A DNA stretch of 64,000 nt from Hamiltosporidium tvaerminnensis (GCA_022605425.2 CM061249.1:310001-374000), one strand, 5' to 3'; counted from the stretch's first letter, positions 10,060 to 24,257 are shown. Program-made: numbers and translations. Notes: generated by a model not told the origin, from the sequence alone.

Positions 10060-12421
10060 TGAAAACTTTTTATTCTAAACGCAGTCTTCATTACCTAATG
10101 AATTATAGTTTAAGATAAACAGTAATGAAACATAAATTTTAAGGTTTTTTGATGTAAAAGAAAGATGCAAATAATACATATATGGTATTTAAATTATGAA
10201 CCTGAAATAGTAATAAATAATTTGATTAATCAAGAAATATAAAATTTATTATATTAATATCGAGGTAACTTGTAATTCATGATGCTATTAGTTTTTATAT
10301 TATATTTACTATTTTGCATTCTTTGTAAAATTCTTGTTTATATTGAGTTCTTTTATTTCATACCTTTATGTCTTATGTATTCCGGTTTGCCGTTTCCTTT
10401 TCATCTCTTCTTAGCGTTTTTTTCACCAAAAAGGCTAAAAAAAGTTATTAAATAGAAATGATACTGAAATATGGCACATTAAACTCAAAGTTGTTTGTGG
10501 TTTTTAATTTTTCGAAATAGCAGTTTTTAAGCATACAAAAAGATTTTCAGACCTTCTAGCTACAAGATGTAAGAAAATATATGTAAGAATTCCCTCTACA
10601 TTCTAAATATAATTTTTAATTTCTTGTTTAAATTGGCATTTCAGTTATGTAAATAAGTGTAGGATAATTTACAATGCACGGATTTATAGTGTTCAAAGAA
10701 AAAAATTTTTATTAGCGTTTTATAAGCTGTCAATATACGATTGCATACAAAATGAGAATGCAATTAATTAGAAAAAGAACAAAAGTCTTTATTTAGCTAA
10801 AGAGATGATCATTGTTGCTAAATGTTAATTTAGACGAGAATAGTCGTTTTTTCTTTAATTCAATTTGACTTATTATTTAAACAAATCACGATAGTTTCAT
10901 CATGAGGTAAATGAATTTATAGCTCAAATTAGACTAAAATACCATGATATTAAAACAAACTACATATCAATATGTTGAGCGTTGTTCATATTAGTTTTTC
11001 GAAAATAAAAAATTAACTGTTATAAATCCAAAATATCATCGAAATAGGATTAGTTTGTATAAATTATGTAAATTTTTGAATTTATATGGAGTAAAAGAAT
11101 AAATCGCGATTGTTAACGTGATCAGCATACACACAAACATATTTGCTGGTTTAAAATAGTAAAATGACTTTCAGATTTTAAAATTCTTTGATTTTCTGTT
11201 TGTGACTAACCTATTTCGATAGTGAAGTAATTTAATCATGACCAAATATATAAAATCTCACTTTCTGAACGTTTTTAACTACACTAATAAATAATTTATG
11301 GTCGGTTTAACACAATCGAAATATCAAGGTTGGGTCAAGCCTACAAATATAAATAAAAATAAAAAATCAAAAAAGATATTTTAATTAGGTATAACGATAA
11401 ATTGGATATCCAAAAAATATAGTCTTGGCATATACTATAATATATATATTCGAAAAAAAACATGAAGTTATTTTTATCTTTCGTCTATCTTATTTTTTTA
11501 ACTGTATATCTCTAAAATCCTAATATGAAAAAAACTACAAGTGTAACTTTAATTAAGCGGTCCCATGCAACATATACAGATTAAAATAATAATAAACCCT
11601 CTCAATGTCTAGGATTTTCTTAGAAGTGCAAAATTAAACGTTAATTAGAAACACATTTGTCATGCCACACCCATGAAAATGCATTAAATGATAGTAATTT
11701 GCTACTAAGCTAGGCATTTATTTTTAATCGAACAGAGAAATAAACATAAAGCCAAAATTTAAGAAATCGCAATATATTTTTTTCTTTTGAGATATAATTT
11801 AGCAATAAAAAGCATCAGTATAAATATTATGAATATAGTAGCTTTTTCAACGTTTTTAAAAAATTCGAATTCATCCGTTAGGGCTCTTTCAGCATAAAGA
11901 TAGTTAAGATAAATAAAGTTTAAGGTGACGTAAAAACTGTTTCAAGATGCAACGATGCGATATAAATCTAATTTATTTGTATTTTGGCCTTTTCACGTGT
12001 TTTTAGTGTTTAAATCTTTGAAAAGTATTTTTCAACTACATTTGCAACTCATAGATATTTTTTGTCGCTATTCCATAGTTAAAAAAAAAAATTAACTTTA
12101 ATATTAAATTTATTTGGTCTCTAAGGACAGCTCGATAAGAGAATAATAAAAATCTATCCAACAATCCGTTATTTCTATCCGAAAAAACATTTATAAAATA
12201 ATATTTTTGCTTTTTATACTTTTGAAAAAAATTCTATTGCATTAGTAACCATTATAAATCATTTCTACAGAATTATATGCAATCTTTTATCTGACATTTT
12301 GATCAAAAAAAAGAAATCAAAAAAAAATTGCAATCAAAAAAAGATTTTAAACTCTATTTAGTAAATTCAAAATTTATTTTTTGGACGGTGATGTATTTAT
12401 TTTAAAAAAATACCGTTAGGC
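10060..12421. other. Non-coding part of block A
   Basis: No ORF was found. The DNA aligns with 33.4-35.98 kb. At about 11520 it carries the empty version of the site that is occupied by a 242-bp element at 34879 in block B. Confidence 0.45.
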
Positions 12422-12965
12422 ATTAATAAAAAAAGAATTTGAATAATCTGAGACCTAATGGAAGCTATAGAATAGAAAATACAATTACTGGTGTCATACC
12501 AAAAAGATCAAGTGACTCTGCTCGCGCCTACGAGATTGTTATAAACAATGATATATTTGGGAATTATTCTTCTAATAGCCAACAAACGTACAGCCAAAAA
12601 TCTTTTAACCAAAGCCTAGCTACACAAAATAATCTTAAAATTTCGAATCGAGAACTACACCATGAAAATCAACATTATCAGTTGGTTTTTAAGCTAAAGT
12701 TTGAATATATTTTCTTGCTTTTCCTTCAAAATACGATTTTTATGTTTTTATTAGCAACTTCTACCTTTGGAAATATTTTTATTACAATTTTTTCCCTTAA
12801 CTATTTGGTAATTCTATTTATATTTTACAAATATATGAAAGAGAATAAAAATATTGACTATATTTTCCATGGTATGTTCATTTTTATTATATTAGCAAAT
12901 GCATTTTGCTACAAATAATTAGACAGGCTGTTTTAGATGAAAGGTTCACGTTTTTATTGCATTAA
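12422..12965 (+). pseudogene. Three-helix membrane protein family, copy 1 (broken)
   Basis: A paralogue of the intact gene at 27635. The start codon aligned with the ATG of the intact copy is ATT (12422). A one-base deletion follows about six codons later, after which the frame is open from 12439. Near the C-terminus another one-base shift (about 12905) moves the conserved ending out of frame: a premature TAA follows Phe-Cys-Tyr-Lys, while the true ending, close to Asp-Glu-Arg-Phe and a final His, stops at 12965. The polar N-terminal part (SYRIE motif, Ser/Asn/Gln-rich) and three hydrophobic helices are otherwise conserved. A 159-codon ORF from a TTG exists but probably does not represent the original protein. 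Confidence 0.65.
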
Positions 12966-14229
12966 AAACCATATACTTTGATATTTCTTAAAAATCTTTC
13001 TATTATTTATTGATGTTTTCAAAGTTTTTTTTTATAAAAAAATATTTTATCATTTTTTAAAATTGAAAATTAGTATAATAACATATTTTTCTTTTTAGAT
13101 TTGATTTCTTCAAATTAAATTCATATTGAAGGTATCTCATAAAAAGTACTAGTATCTATTAAATACTTTCTTGCTATATTTTTTATATCGTTTTTCACCA
13201 ACTAAGTTCTGCATTACTATTATTTTTAAATATTTTCATTTTGTGTTTTAATGTTTACAAATTATCTAATATTAAGTAATTTCATTATGTTTTACGGTTT
13301 AGCTAATTATTAATAAATCCTTATGTCTTTTTTCTCAAATGCTTATAAAAAATGTTTTTAAATTGTTCTATATTTATTTACTATTGTTCGGTAGCGAGGA
13401 TATTCCGCTCTAAAAAGCTATTTATGTGAAAATTTAAAGTATATTTCCTTCTATTGCCATATCTGATGAAATTTTATTTAAACAATATCATATATTTTAC
13501 ATTGGCAACCGTAATTTTTTTTATAACATTAAGAAGATTCTAGGTTTAATGTATACCATGCTTGTTTTCTCCAATACTCTATCGGGATCTCTTACGATAC
13601 TTACACTCCTAGCATTTCGCCTACAAAGTTTAGAGCGTATTTTGTTAGCGTGCTGGTTGCCAGAAGTTCGTTTATTATATTCGTTGCTGGTGTATGATCG
13701 CAGATCTAAACCACTCTAGGGTCTCTAAAACTTTGCATCATTTCTAACTACTTTAGAATTTCTAAACTCAATAGACTTCTAGATAAAAATATCAGGCCAA
13801 CTCTCATGAGTCTACTTAGAAATGCATGCCATACCAAGATTTTAAGCTGCCAATTTGGTTTCTTGGTTTTTAAAGTTAATATTCTGTATTTCTAGAGCGT
13901 ATAGTCTCTTAACTTGAGTATGCCAGTCTAGGTGTCCACTCTTGAAATTGTAAATACATATAAGTTCTGCAACAGGCTGCGGTTTAGTTTTATAAAAAAA
14001 ATATTAAAGCTGAATTGTAGCAAACTGTTCAGCAAGTTTTTTCTCTTTTTTAACAACCCATGAATAAACCAAAAATCTAACGTGTTTTTATTCTCACCTA
14101 AAATTCTAAAAATTATATCTACATGCATTTAACATGCTCATTATAAAGCAGAAAATTTTTATTGTAGTTAATCTCTTCCAAAAAAAATAAAAACGAAACA
14201 TCTTATTTAATAATTATGTAATATAAACA
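12966..14229. other. End of block A, then unassigned sequence
   Basis: Up to about 13430 this aligns with 36.5-36.98 kb. From about 13540 to 14120 base composition is somewhat less A+T-rich, and the minus strand gives scattered peptide-like runs without a recognisable motif, so an unidentified element relic is possible. No gene can be supported. Confidence 0.35.
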
Positions 14230-14860
14230 TAATTTGATAAGTAGATTATTTAGCGACTCGATGACAGAAAATGCTCTGTTTTGACTACACCAGGTGGCAT
14301 AATGAAATGGTAAGATGTCTGCATTATATTATTGTAAATAGCATTAAGTGCATTTCTACAAAACGAATATGAGTCGCACAGTTTAAGGAACTCTTGATAA
14401 AGAATATAAAGAATATAAAGAATTTGGAGTCGAGAGTGGAATTGAACAAAAGTCCAACTTCGAAATAATCTTCTCGATATTTTCGCTCTGGACAAGATTC
14501 ACAATACAATAACCTTCATTGAAGAAGAACCACGACCTATGATTCATTTAAAGTAGTTAAATAAAAAAACTTAGGAAGTATGGTCGTTTATAAAGAGTCG
14601 GGTCTTACTTATAAGATTGGTTTCGAGATAAACCCTTGAAGAATAACTCTGAAATGTATTTTGACAAAGTACCACACAACATACCTTAAAATAATTCAAA
14701 TAAACAGGAATATAGAGGCATACATTCAGTCGATAGTATCCAATAAGACAGTAAAACTATTTACTTTGATCGGTAAAAAAACTTGAGTCTGGACCAAATG
14801 CTGAGAGAGTTAAAAGAAATTTTCAGTAAGTGTTATTACCAATGTAGAAATGCAAAACAA
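14230..14860 (+). mobile_element. R2-like element 3-prime fragment (decayed)
   Basis: Across shifted frames this segment matches the C-terminal region of the element at 46.1-49.9 kb: YTRWHNEMVRCLH (there YTRRHNEVLRCLH), a LRKYG block, a YKIGFEI block, FDKVPHN, and NIEAYIQSIVSNKTVK (there NVEACIQSILLKKTGE). This part lies after the CCHC knuckle and includes the restriction-like endonuclease region in live elements. Stops and shifts are frequent; 5-prime truncation is typical for this class. Confidence 0.6.
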
Positions 14861-15300
14861 ACAACTCTTCTTTAAAGCATGTAAAGCGGAGAAACTAGTG
14901 CTAAAAAATTATATGCGAGAAATATTTTCTTCTGTAATATTTTAGATGGCATAACTACTCGAGGGACCCGCCAATAGATAAAATGAAGAGTCTGATTTGG
15001 TGGAAGGGGGTTATATTGTTCAAATGGTGAAATAAATTTTTTAAAAGATAAAAAATTTGATAACCCAGAGCTTAATTAAAAAATGAAATATTTATAATTC
15101 ATGTCAGGGTCAAGGTTTGATTGCAAGTAAAAGTGCAATTGATATCTAAGTTATTTAAAAGTGTTCATAAGCTTATAGATAGTCTGAAGGTAAAAAAATA
15201 TTTTATTTATTGTTTCAAATAAAAAACAACTTAAACAAAATGACATTAATTTTGGCCAAAATAGAAAAGGAAACTAACAAAATCAAGGCTTCATATAGAA
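14861..15300. other. Unassigned spacer
   Basis: A decayed segment between two R2-like fragments. No motif is recognised. Confidence 0.3.
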
Positions 15301-15479
15301 ATCTAAATGAAAACTCGTTTGTTTAATATAGTTTGAAATAAGCTGTGCGTTGATACGAAGAGATTCTTTTATATGTCTTAAATATAAACATAAAAAGGCT
15401 ATTAGAATCTTATAAATGGCATGAAAAAAACTATGTATAACAAAAGAGAAAACCCTTGAACCATCCTGATGGCATAAGT

Positions 15480-16400
15480 CGATAACGCGAGAAATTCAGG
15501 CGATTTCGAAAATAAATCGGTAGAGCACGAATGAAAAAAAGCGTGTCTGATATTAATGAATAAAATATATTTCATTAGTCAAGCAGCTAAAACTCATTAC
15601 TTTTAAGTCGATAAATGACTATTAAAAAACCATATAATCTAATAAATATCTAGGTGTTCTTCTGAAGAATTTTAACGACAATAGTAGAGAAATAGAAAAG
15701 ATTATATAGAGGATATAAGGCATATATATACTTCCTAGGAAATTGAAAATCGATAATCATAATTCTACAATGGGAACTATAAAACATATGAAATCCTTCT
15801 TAGATATAGAGATGTATGCTTGTGAGAAATAGCAATTTGCCAAATGTAATGATGCGATGATAGTAATTTGGTGATGTCATTTTAAAGAAAATATACTACA
15901 CAGTAAAAAATGTGAAAGATACCGAGAATATGCGGCAATATCGTTTTCAAAAGTTGCTATTAGAATTCAAATTTGTAAATAAAGTCACAAGAACCAGGAC
16001 CAAGCGTAGTAATGTTAAGAAAAAGAGAAATTTTAATATTCAAATACTCTGCATATAACTTCCAAGGTTGAAGATTATATTTCATATAAAAAGTAGATTG
16101 CTAAATAAAATGAAAATGAAGAAGTAGAATCGGTATAGATAAATATTAAAAGATTTCTTGATAGCAAAAGGTAATAGTTTACATAAAAACAAGTTCTAGT
16201 TTTTAAGTCGCCTCGAAGTCATAGAGTAAGTTGCTATTTCAGCAACAGCGTAACTTTCAAAAATTATTAAAGTAAGAATAAATTATACTTTTTGATAATA
16301 TAAAAGAGAAAAGGGATATATTTTAGTTAGATCTGATGAAATCGTTGAAATTCTGGGGTTTAGAAGCTGGTTTCTTCTTGGCCAATTTTTCTATATCAGA
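15480..16400 (+). mobile_element. Possible second R2-like relic (reverse-transcriptase thumb region)
   Basis: A readable stretch near 15640 gives KYLGVLLKNFNDNSREIEK, corresponding to the KYLGIIEDSRG block after the catalytic site in the 48 kb element. A CERYREYAAISF segment near 15920 sits where that element has CKERLYLPRIELGRGL. The rest is too decayed to align by eye. It is in the same orientation as the 14.2 kb fragment but in reversed order, so it is either a separate insertion or a rearrangement. Confidence 0.35.
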
Positions 16401-19400
16401 TATAATGTTCGGAACACCTATTTCTATTTTTTTTGATTAACAGCGAACCCATGTGGCTATTCTCCGAGCCATTGTTTTTACAATAAAATTTAAACATGTT
16501 TTCCTTACGTGTAGGTATACCCTAAAATTTAAGAAGTGAATATACGTCCATTGAAACAGCAAAACCTATAAAATACAACCAGGTAAGAATATAATACATA
16601 TCTACTAAAATTTAAAATATAAATATACTTTTAAATTGAAATTAAAAAATATTTTTTGATGATTCAAATTTTTTTTGCAACATTAAACATAATTAGGTCT
16701 TTATTTTTAGTCAATAAATGATTTAGAACGAATTGAAAAATATTTCTCCATGCAATCTTTAATAAATAAATCTTAAATTAAAATTAATTTTTATATTCCC
16801 TTTAAAAACCAATTTTGGGATTTATATTTTTTTTAAATTAACTATAACGTATTTTGGTATAATTATACCAATTTAAACTATATAAATTTTTATTGTGGCA
16901 TAATAAATGTAAATGTAGAACTGAAATTTTTTAGTATAAAATAGAATAATTGGGCTGATTTACAATAAATCATTAAATTCTTCTAAAGTTTTTACATACT
17001 GCTCTCAACTATAATAAATCGATCACTTAATATTTTATTTAGGGATTATTTTCTATAATTTATAGTTAATTAAAAATATATTATATTTTGTTTTACTCAA
17101 ATTAAATAAGTTCATTCGAACGAATGACTAGTCGAAAGACATAAATTGACAACCTTCCGATACTAACTTAAAAGAGAATATACAAATTTAAGTTTGGTCG
17201 TATTTTTTTATAATTAGGTAATTTAAGATATACAAGAAATAATTTAATTGTAATTTTTCGATAACATAGCAAGATAAAATATTTTTAATTATAAATTGTT
17301 TATGTTAAGATTTTAATGAAAAAAAACTATTTTTGCAATAAAAAAATCTTAATATTGTTACATAGGTGAAAATTTGCAATAATATCAGCGTAATGATTTA
17401 AATCATGTTTAAGTTAATATTACACCGGGAAAATTTAGATGGATTATCAAAAATATGGGACCAAAACTCATTAAGACGGGTGTGCTTTTGAATTTCAGAC
17501 TAATCCAAAATCAAGATTTATCTGTGCTATTGCTTCTAAACCTTTGTCTCTACTTAAATACTTGGTGGCATAATTCATACCAGCAGAACAGCATGATTTC
17601 TATAGTATATTTGCTTTCCCAAAATAACGCAAATAGTAATGGCTCTGAATTTTCAAAAAAATATATATCTCTTCAAAATAGCTTCGAAAAAAAACGAAAT
17701 TTCTCAAGAGAAATATTAGAAAATTATAGACAGTATCTTTGAATTCTACATAATCGGAAAACGTACAGGGAAAATAAAAATATAAGACTAAACGAATAAA
17801 ACAAGTCAAAAATAAATAGTTAGCAAGTTCAAATTCCAACAGAAACTTGATATTTATGATTTAAAAGAAATAATCCATGTTAATTAAGAATATTTAAAGA
17901 AAATACTATAAGTAGTATTTGTAAGAATCACATATTTATAAGCAGGTTAAAAATTTAGGGGTATATAAGGTAAATGGCCCGGAAAAAAAAGAGTCTATAT
18001 CTAAAAATCTATGAAACATCTATAATACATAAAGTGAGATTACGTTTAGAAATACTTGAATGGTATAAACTGCAATTTTTTTAAAGGAAATATTAGTAAG
18101 ATAATTTTCAATGCTAGAAACGTGAGAATGGTTTTGAAAAGTGTGTTTGAAAAGCAAAATTCGTGACCTAAAGTAAAAAAACATACAAATTATAACTGCA
18201 AAGTAGGATTCTAACTAAATGATTGGTACGTATAACATTAAATCTAAATTTTAAAGTAACAGTCTAACACTCTGCTATATAAATAATACAAAAAAGATTA
18301 CGAAAGCTCTTTTTTAGTTCAAATTTGTACGTTAACTTGAGGGTATATTTGTAACTTTTTGGAAAAGGTATAGAAAATCTATACGCAAGGTGATACAGAG
18401 AACTTTTTTCCAAAAGTAAAAGTACATTTTTTATGTCGAATTGGCATTTCGTTGTACAATAATTGAGATCTGTAGTGCAAAGTCTTCAAAACCTAAACAA
18501 CAAATGAATTTCCATCATAAGCCTATCTTATATATTACCTCTTTCTAATTCTTTTATTGCAACACGATTTACACTTGAACATGAGTTTGCCAAGTTTTAC
18601 CATTCTAAAAACATTTTTTTGCTAGTTTGGTTGTTAGCCGAACGCAAGACTTCCATGTTTGAAAGATAACTATTAAGCCAGTAAGTAATTTATTCACCAT
18701 GAAAAAGTCAATTGCGATATACTCATTACTTGCCCATTTTCTATTAAGCCTTGTACATATTTAGACATGATTCTGATCTTTTATAGAGACTCATTATAAA
18801 ATTCTTAATATATAATATATTTTATTGTAAGATAATTATCTTCAAAAAATATAGAGATTCGTTTTTGGCTTATATCATTTTCTTTTGGCTAGAATTTATA
18901 TTAATAAGTATAATTTCAAAAAAATAGCAAATTCCAAACAAAGATACAACAATATTTTTTAAATAATGGTTGGAGTTCTTGAAACATGTGTTCAGTATTC
19001 AAGATCATGGTTTCTCTTTTTTTTTCAAAGAGATGTTCCACGGTTCAAATTAACGATTGTGAAAGTAGAACCAACCCTCACTTTTGCGTCATCGATTTGG
19101 TATATTTTAATGCTAATATTTTACATCTATATCTCTGATTTTTTATATTGCGAAATCTCTTTATGGTAAAAAAAATGTATAAGAGACCAAACCATTGAAA
19201 TAAAATATTGAGTAAATAAGCCATAATCAATGTTTTCCGAAATTTTCCGAAATTTTTTGTTTATTTTGAAACTGTTCAAGCTATAACTTAATATTAATAA
19301 TACAGAATGAACTTATTCTGTTGATTATTTTTATTTAGTTTTTTGTTTTTTTAGTCTTTTCACAAAATATTATTTATATGGGCTTAATTCTAATTCAATA

Positions 19401-20459
19401 GAATAATATCAACCACTAATAGATATAGAAAACAAGAGGATGAACTTCTTCGATTGCTTATACATATTATGAAGATAATTATCACGCTTACGGTTTTGAA
19501 ATAAAACAAAATATAATAATTTGAAAAAATAACGATAATAACGAGTATCGAAACATATTTGACAAAGTACAAATCGATGCCTCTATTGGATTAATCTTCC
19601 TTACGACTAGCAATAAAAATGAATTTCGTATTTTAATCATTTAAATTTAAAATGATATACCACAGCATTTCACTAAATCAATAAAGCGAAATAAATTTTA
19701 TTGACAAGTAAATTTGACCTTCATTGTAACACATGTATATATAAAGCTTGAATTTGGTTAATTACTAGGCAAATATATGTTTGAGCTTATATTAAACTTA
19801 ATATACAAATTCAGAACAATATATTACACCCATATCGATTCAAATATTTGGTTTTGTACCGATTTGTGTTTATTAAAAATGTAATTATGTATAAAAAGTG
19901 TCAAAATATCTATCGTAGAGAACGCTAGCATTCTTCATAAAATGTTCTTAAAAAAAACACATCTAAAATAAAATTTCTATGAAAGCCAGAAACTTTAATT
20001 TTAGTCTGTTTTGTAGGTTTTTAAACGAGACTTTTTACGTAAAACAAACAAATTTTTATAGAAACATCTAAAACCATTATTTCATGCAAACACTAAGCCC
20101 ATTATGAATTTTTAAATTATATGTAAAGAAATATATGAGATTGATATAATCGGCGAGTCTTTATGACTATAATATCTATTAAAATCAAACAATTGTAGTG
20201 CCTCATCTATATCTTACAATAAATCTATAGAAGCCGTTTAGAGATTTAAGTTCGAACATTATGCTTAATAATTCTTGATAAGGAAACCCATAAATAGTAT
20301 CAGATATATAAAAATTTTTTTTTATAGCGATATACCCCGAATTTTTGATTCCTGGGAATAAATTAGACTCGATAGGATAAACAAAAACAATATCCTAGAT
20401 TTCTTCTGATTAATAAAAATGATAATACCAGATTCTTGACAAGACTTTAAATGAAAGTC
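16401..20459. other. Long A+T-rich stretch without a supported gene
   Basis: Only short ORFs occur (95 codons at 17455 plus, 67 at 18966 plus, 60-79 on the minus strand). None shows a motif, paralogue or biased composition. Between about 18 and 18.8 kb the sequence is slightly less A+T-rich and may be an old element, but nothing recognisable remains. Confidence 0.4.
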
Positions 20460-20473
20460 ATGTTTGTATTCAT

Positions 20474-20710
20474 TTATTCATCTTCGGCACTAAAGTTCAC
20501 ATGAGCTTTGGCCTCCGTCAGTAATACCGCCCATGTTTTCTTTCCAGTAGGTTTGTTTACTTTTTTGAGTATCGTAACTGGGTGGGTTTAAAGAGCGGGT
20601 TATTTTTAGCCCTAGGCCCAACTCCAACCTGGAGGATCAGTCCTTTTTAATTGCCTCTTTCAAAGCAGAGAATACTCCAAGCCAATTCTGCTCTCGGCAT
20701 GCAGGAGAAC
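20474..20710 (-). mobile_element. RIME-like short element 1 (LINE 5-prime end fused to LINE 3-prime end)
   Basis: Read on the minus strand it starts with the LINE 5-prime segment (cagaattggctt, gagtattc, then the ggcctagggct and acccgctcttt blocks, then gttacgatactc). It passes directly to the LINE 3-prime end (gtattactgacggaggcc, gccgaagatgaataa). About 2.8 kb of LINE coding sequence is missing, so it could only move with LINE proteins supplied in trans. A diverged 10-bp target-site duplication may flank it: atgtttgtat (20460-20469) and atgattatat (20711-20720), 8 of 10 identical. Confidence 0.65.
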
Positions 20711-22049
20711 ATGATTATATAGATGTTTTAAATATTTCACTGTACATAATTCAGAAATATATATTATAGAATAATCTTAAGTGTATGTCCAGCTCCGAAG
20801 AAAATGTTTAAATAATATTAAATTGATTTTTGTTTTTATAAATTTGAGTTGAACAACTATCATAATTTTTATTTATATATTTTTGCTTGTATTAAATGTA
20901 AGTAAAATCTTAGATGCGGATCTAATTCAGTTATTTGTTGCATTTTATTAAAAAAAGCACGATTTTAGGCCAAACATATGCAAATATATATTTAAATGTT
21001 AATATTAATTTCTTGGTGTCTTTATAATTCCATACTATTTTCATTCTTAATACTTAAAGGATTCCCGATTAATATAAAGAATATTTACTCAAATAGACTT
21101 GCATTTTTAATTAAATATGTTTTGTTATTTATTTTATTTTTTTAACTATTCTTTTAATTAAAGAATATATATTTTAAAGTGGTTTAAGAGAGGGTGTTTA
21201 AGCCAGTCATTCAAGTACTTCCCCGATTTTTCTTAAAATTTCTTTAATGTCGTGCTATATGACAATATTTTACACCGTAAAAACCAAATTTGAATTATGA
21301 TTATTATTGTGAAAGATCTCAAAAACAATTTTAATAAACTGAGAGTATATCTAGGTATCTAAAGTTTGAAAATAATAGCAAGTTTTCCGACGGCTTCATA
21401 TTATCTTAAACAATATACCCTAATAGTGTCTTGTCTAAATGTTTTCCATACCAATATTTTTTTAGGATTTATATTTTTACGAAAAAGCGGTGGAGTATTT
21501 GGCCTCGAATATTCCATTTTTTGCGTAACACCACTCTTTCTAAATATGATGTACTTGGATATATTTTATCTTGCTCCGAACTTTTTCTATTTTTAATCTT
21601 TACAATTTTGTGTATAGATGCAAGCAATGACTCAAAAACTCTACTTAAGCAGAAACCCACCAGTATGTCAATAAAAAATCCAGACTTACCAATTTCTTAA
21701 GTTTTATTTATTAAATAGAAAGTTTAAATTTTTTTATATTAAAAAATGAGTTATAATATTTTAAATTTATATTTTTCATTGAAGAATTCTATTATAATCA
21801 GGAATTATATATTTTATTATATATCTTTCTGAAATTTCAAAAAAATCCTAACGACTTAAAATTTCTATAAATATTTGCGTCAATTATTATTAAATTAAGT
21901 ATTTTGTGTTTAAAAATACCCTAAATGAGTTTATTAAATCAACCAGAGAGAAATATGCTCAAGTGATGTTATATTTAAAGATATTCATTAAGAAAACAAT
22001 CCTAACTGCTACAATTATCTAGGTCTACGACTCATGAAACATTACAGAA
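20711..22049. other. Spacer, no supported gene
   Basis: Short overlapping ORFs at 21.37-21.70 kb on both strands have no recognisable motif or paralogue. The rest is A+T-rich. Confidence 0.4.
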
Positions 22050-22930
22050 ATATATAAATCAGGAGATACAAATGGAAAACATGAATCTTGACAGCCTCTT
22101 ATATATATATTAGAATAGTCAATGTAATTTCAAATTTTAGAAAAGAAAATTCTGAAATTAGCCAACCAGAAATTGCCAGAAAACTAGATGCATTATTATG
22201 TAATGCTAATTGTACTTTCTAGACTATAATAGATCATCCAATAAATGTTAGTAGATATGACTGTTCCGCTGCTCGATAACCTTTTTTGACCAAAAAATCT
22301 AGTTTCTAGATTTGAAATTTCATTACGAATTTATCTACTTCGCCTGAAGGTTTTAAGTGTAATATTTCGTGAAGAATGCAAGCTTAGATCCTTTAATTAA
22401 GATGCTAATGTATGTTTTTCATATGAGCAAGGGGAACACATAATTCCCAAATATATGACCCCAGAAGTAATTCCGAAGGGAAAAATATTGTGGTTTGAAG
22501 ATGCATGTAAAAAGCCGGCGATGGAAATTTGGTATTTATTAATCTCATTATAGACCGGTTTTGATATTTTAGTATTCTTTCGAGCATCGAGAATCGTCTG
22601 CTTGAAATATGAGTGTACGATTGTATTCTTACGAAAGATAATCACCATATGTAAACATCAAAACTGTCCGTTGCAATTTTGAAATAAGGAAATCATAATA
22701 CTTCATTGGTTCTCCCGGTCTCTAAATTTTAATCCAAAGAACATTTTTGGAATTATATGCAAAAAAATGCCTTACTTACCCCTAAATATATGAATGAAGC
22801 CAAGTAAAATCCAATCGAAATTTAGAATGATGTGTTATTGTAGCAGTGTAGACACTTGTTATCGCGATGAAACAACGAGTTTTTGCCGTTCTATTTGCTC
22901 GTTGATACAATACTAAATATTAAATCGATG
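22050..22930 (+). pseudogene. Tc1/mariner-type (DDE) transposase relic
   Basis: On the plus strand, across frames, I see a helix-turn-helix-like start (RKENSEISQPEIARKLDA), a central segment equivalent to VWGCM with GDGNLVFINLIIDRF, then KDNHH where live enzymes have the second catalytic Asp (DNAPxH type). A typical end follows: ILHWFSRSLNFNPKNIFGII, where the family has SPDLNPIENIF. These enzymes cut and paste DNA at TA dinucleotides using three acidic residues. Stops and frameshifts throughout make it inactive. Terminal inverted repeats were not found. Confidence 0.65.
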
Positions 22931-24257
22931 AGTTTAATTTCTTTTGATTATACTTTTGTAAGTTCAATTTTTTTGTTTTCTATAAGAAATATTTTTTAAA
23001 ATGACCTTAACTATTTGTTAAAAATATACTATTTTTATAACAATCTAAACATTTTAAACATCGAAGTTCTGTAGATGAATAAGTTTATTTAGTCATAACT
23101 GTTAGAATTTTTTTGAGCTATTTACTGCATAAAAAAATATAAAATTGCATTTCTTGAAATGTAAATTACTTTTTTGGGAGAACGTTTTTTAACCTCTTCA
23201 TATTTTTTTATTTTGCATAATTTCTGAATTTCAAAAGAAAAAGTGATCAGGTAGTCGTTTACGAGTAATAAATTTTCCATCTATATGATTTTTAATGAAT
23301 TTTTAACTCGCAGGTTTTGATATACGAAATTTTAAATTTTCTTTAACTGCAATTCTCATATTCTATCGCGAAAATTTTCAATTTCGATTTTCTCTTGTGT
23401 ATTTATGTCATAACTCGGGAAATAATTTTAAGAAAAGCCATAAAAATTCTTTTTAGCCAATATTACAAAAAAATTAAGCTTTTAGAACCTTTGTGTGTCA
23501 TTCAAATTAATAAGCCTAATTACAGGCCATTTGAGTTAAGTAAAGTTTCACTGCTTTAAACGAATAAAAGCGCTAACTATGCTGTTCGAAAAACGTTTTT
23601 CAATTTGATCATATTATAAATAAAAAAACAAAAATCTTTGGCATTTTTGGTCAGGGTGTTATTATTTCGAATTATACATTTGCGTTATTTTTTAAGGGCC
23701 AAAGATTATCTTCAAAAAAAATTATGATTTTATAGCTTTGAGTATTGTTTTATCCTCATGTATTTAAATTATTCTAATTTATAACATAACAGTAAATAAA
23801 GCACCTTCAAAATATCCTAAAATATTCGATAGAAAAATTTAAAGACAAATATCGATATAACATTAATTTTATTCTAAAATTAGAAACGAGAGACTAAAAA
23901 TAGTAACTTTAAATGGAATTTTTTATAATATTTTGTTTCATAAAATGCCAGAAAAGCATCGAAATTTCTAATATAAAACCGGTTATATAAAACCATACTT
24001 TTTAAATTTCTATTTTTTGTAAAAGAAACATTCACACAATGTTTTTGTCAATATTTAAACAGTTTAAATTTTTCTTTATATTTTAAACTATAATTAAAAT
24101 TAAAGTTCATTATGATTAATAAGCATTTGTTCGATTTCAATTGATGTTAAATTTCAGAAATAGAAACATGGTATTTAAGCCAAAAATAGATACCGATTTT
24201 TGACTTGTTTAAATTTAAAATATACTAGAAATATTTAAAGAATAAGAAATTATTTAT
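22931..24257. other. Spacer downstream of the minus-strand LRR-like gene
   Basis: A+T-rich with no ORF of note, and no transposon motif recognised. Confidence 0.4.

Larger units (their letters stand above)
8640..13430 (+). repeat. Old segmental duplication, block A
   Basis: This block is diverged but collinear with about 32.0-36.98 kb. Matching landmarks include taagctcacaataaa (8707) with taagctcgcagtaaa (about 32046); acacttctat then ttattgtgaa (about 9417 and 32770); gtcttatgtatt (10370 and 33713 regions); aataatttatgg (about 11290 and 34640); aatgcattaaa (about 11680 and 35290); the three-helix gene copies (12.4 and 36.0 kb); and tatttatttacta (about 13373 and 36911). Block A lacks the 242-bp element present in block B. 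Confidence 0.6.

Noticed and set aside
14396-14425. Threefold tataaagaa repeat
   Set aside because: Too short and A+T-rich to mean more than slippage; it lies in a decayed R2-like fragment.
17455-17742. 95-codon plus-strand ORF
   Set aside because: It starts with an ATG, but has no motif, no paralogue in the window and a composition expected by chance; an overlapping minus-strand ORF is equally good.
18966-19169. 67-codon ORF with hydrophobic end
   Set aside because: Too short, no paralogue, and hydrophobic runs arise readily from T-rich DNA.
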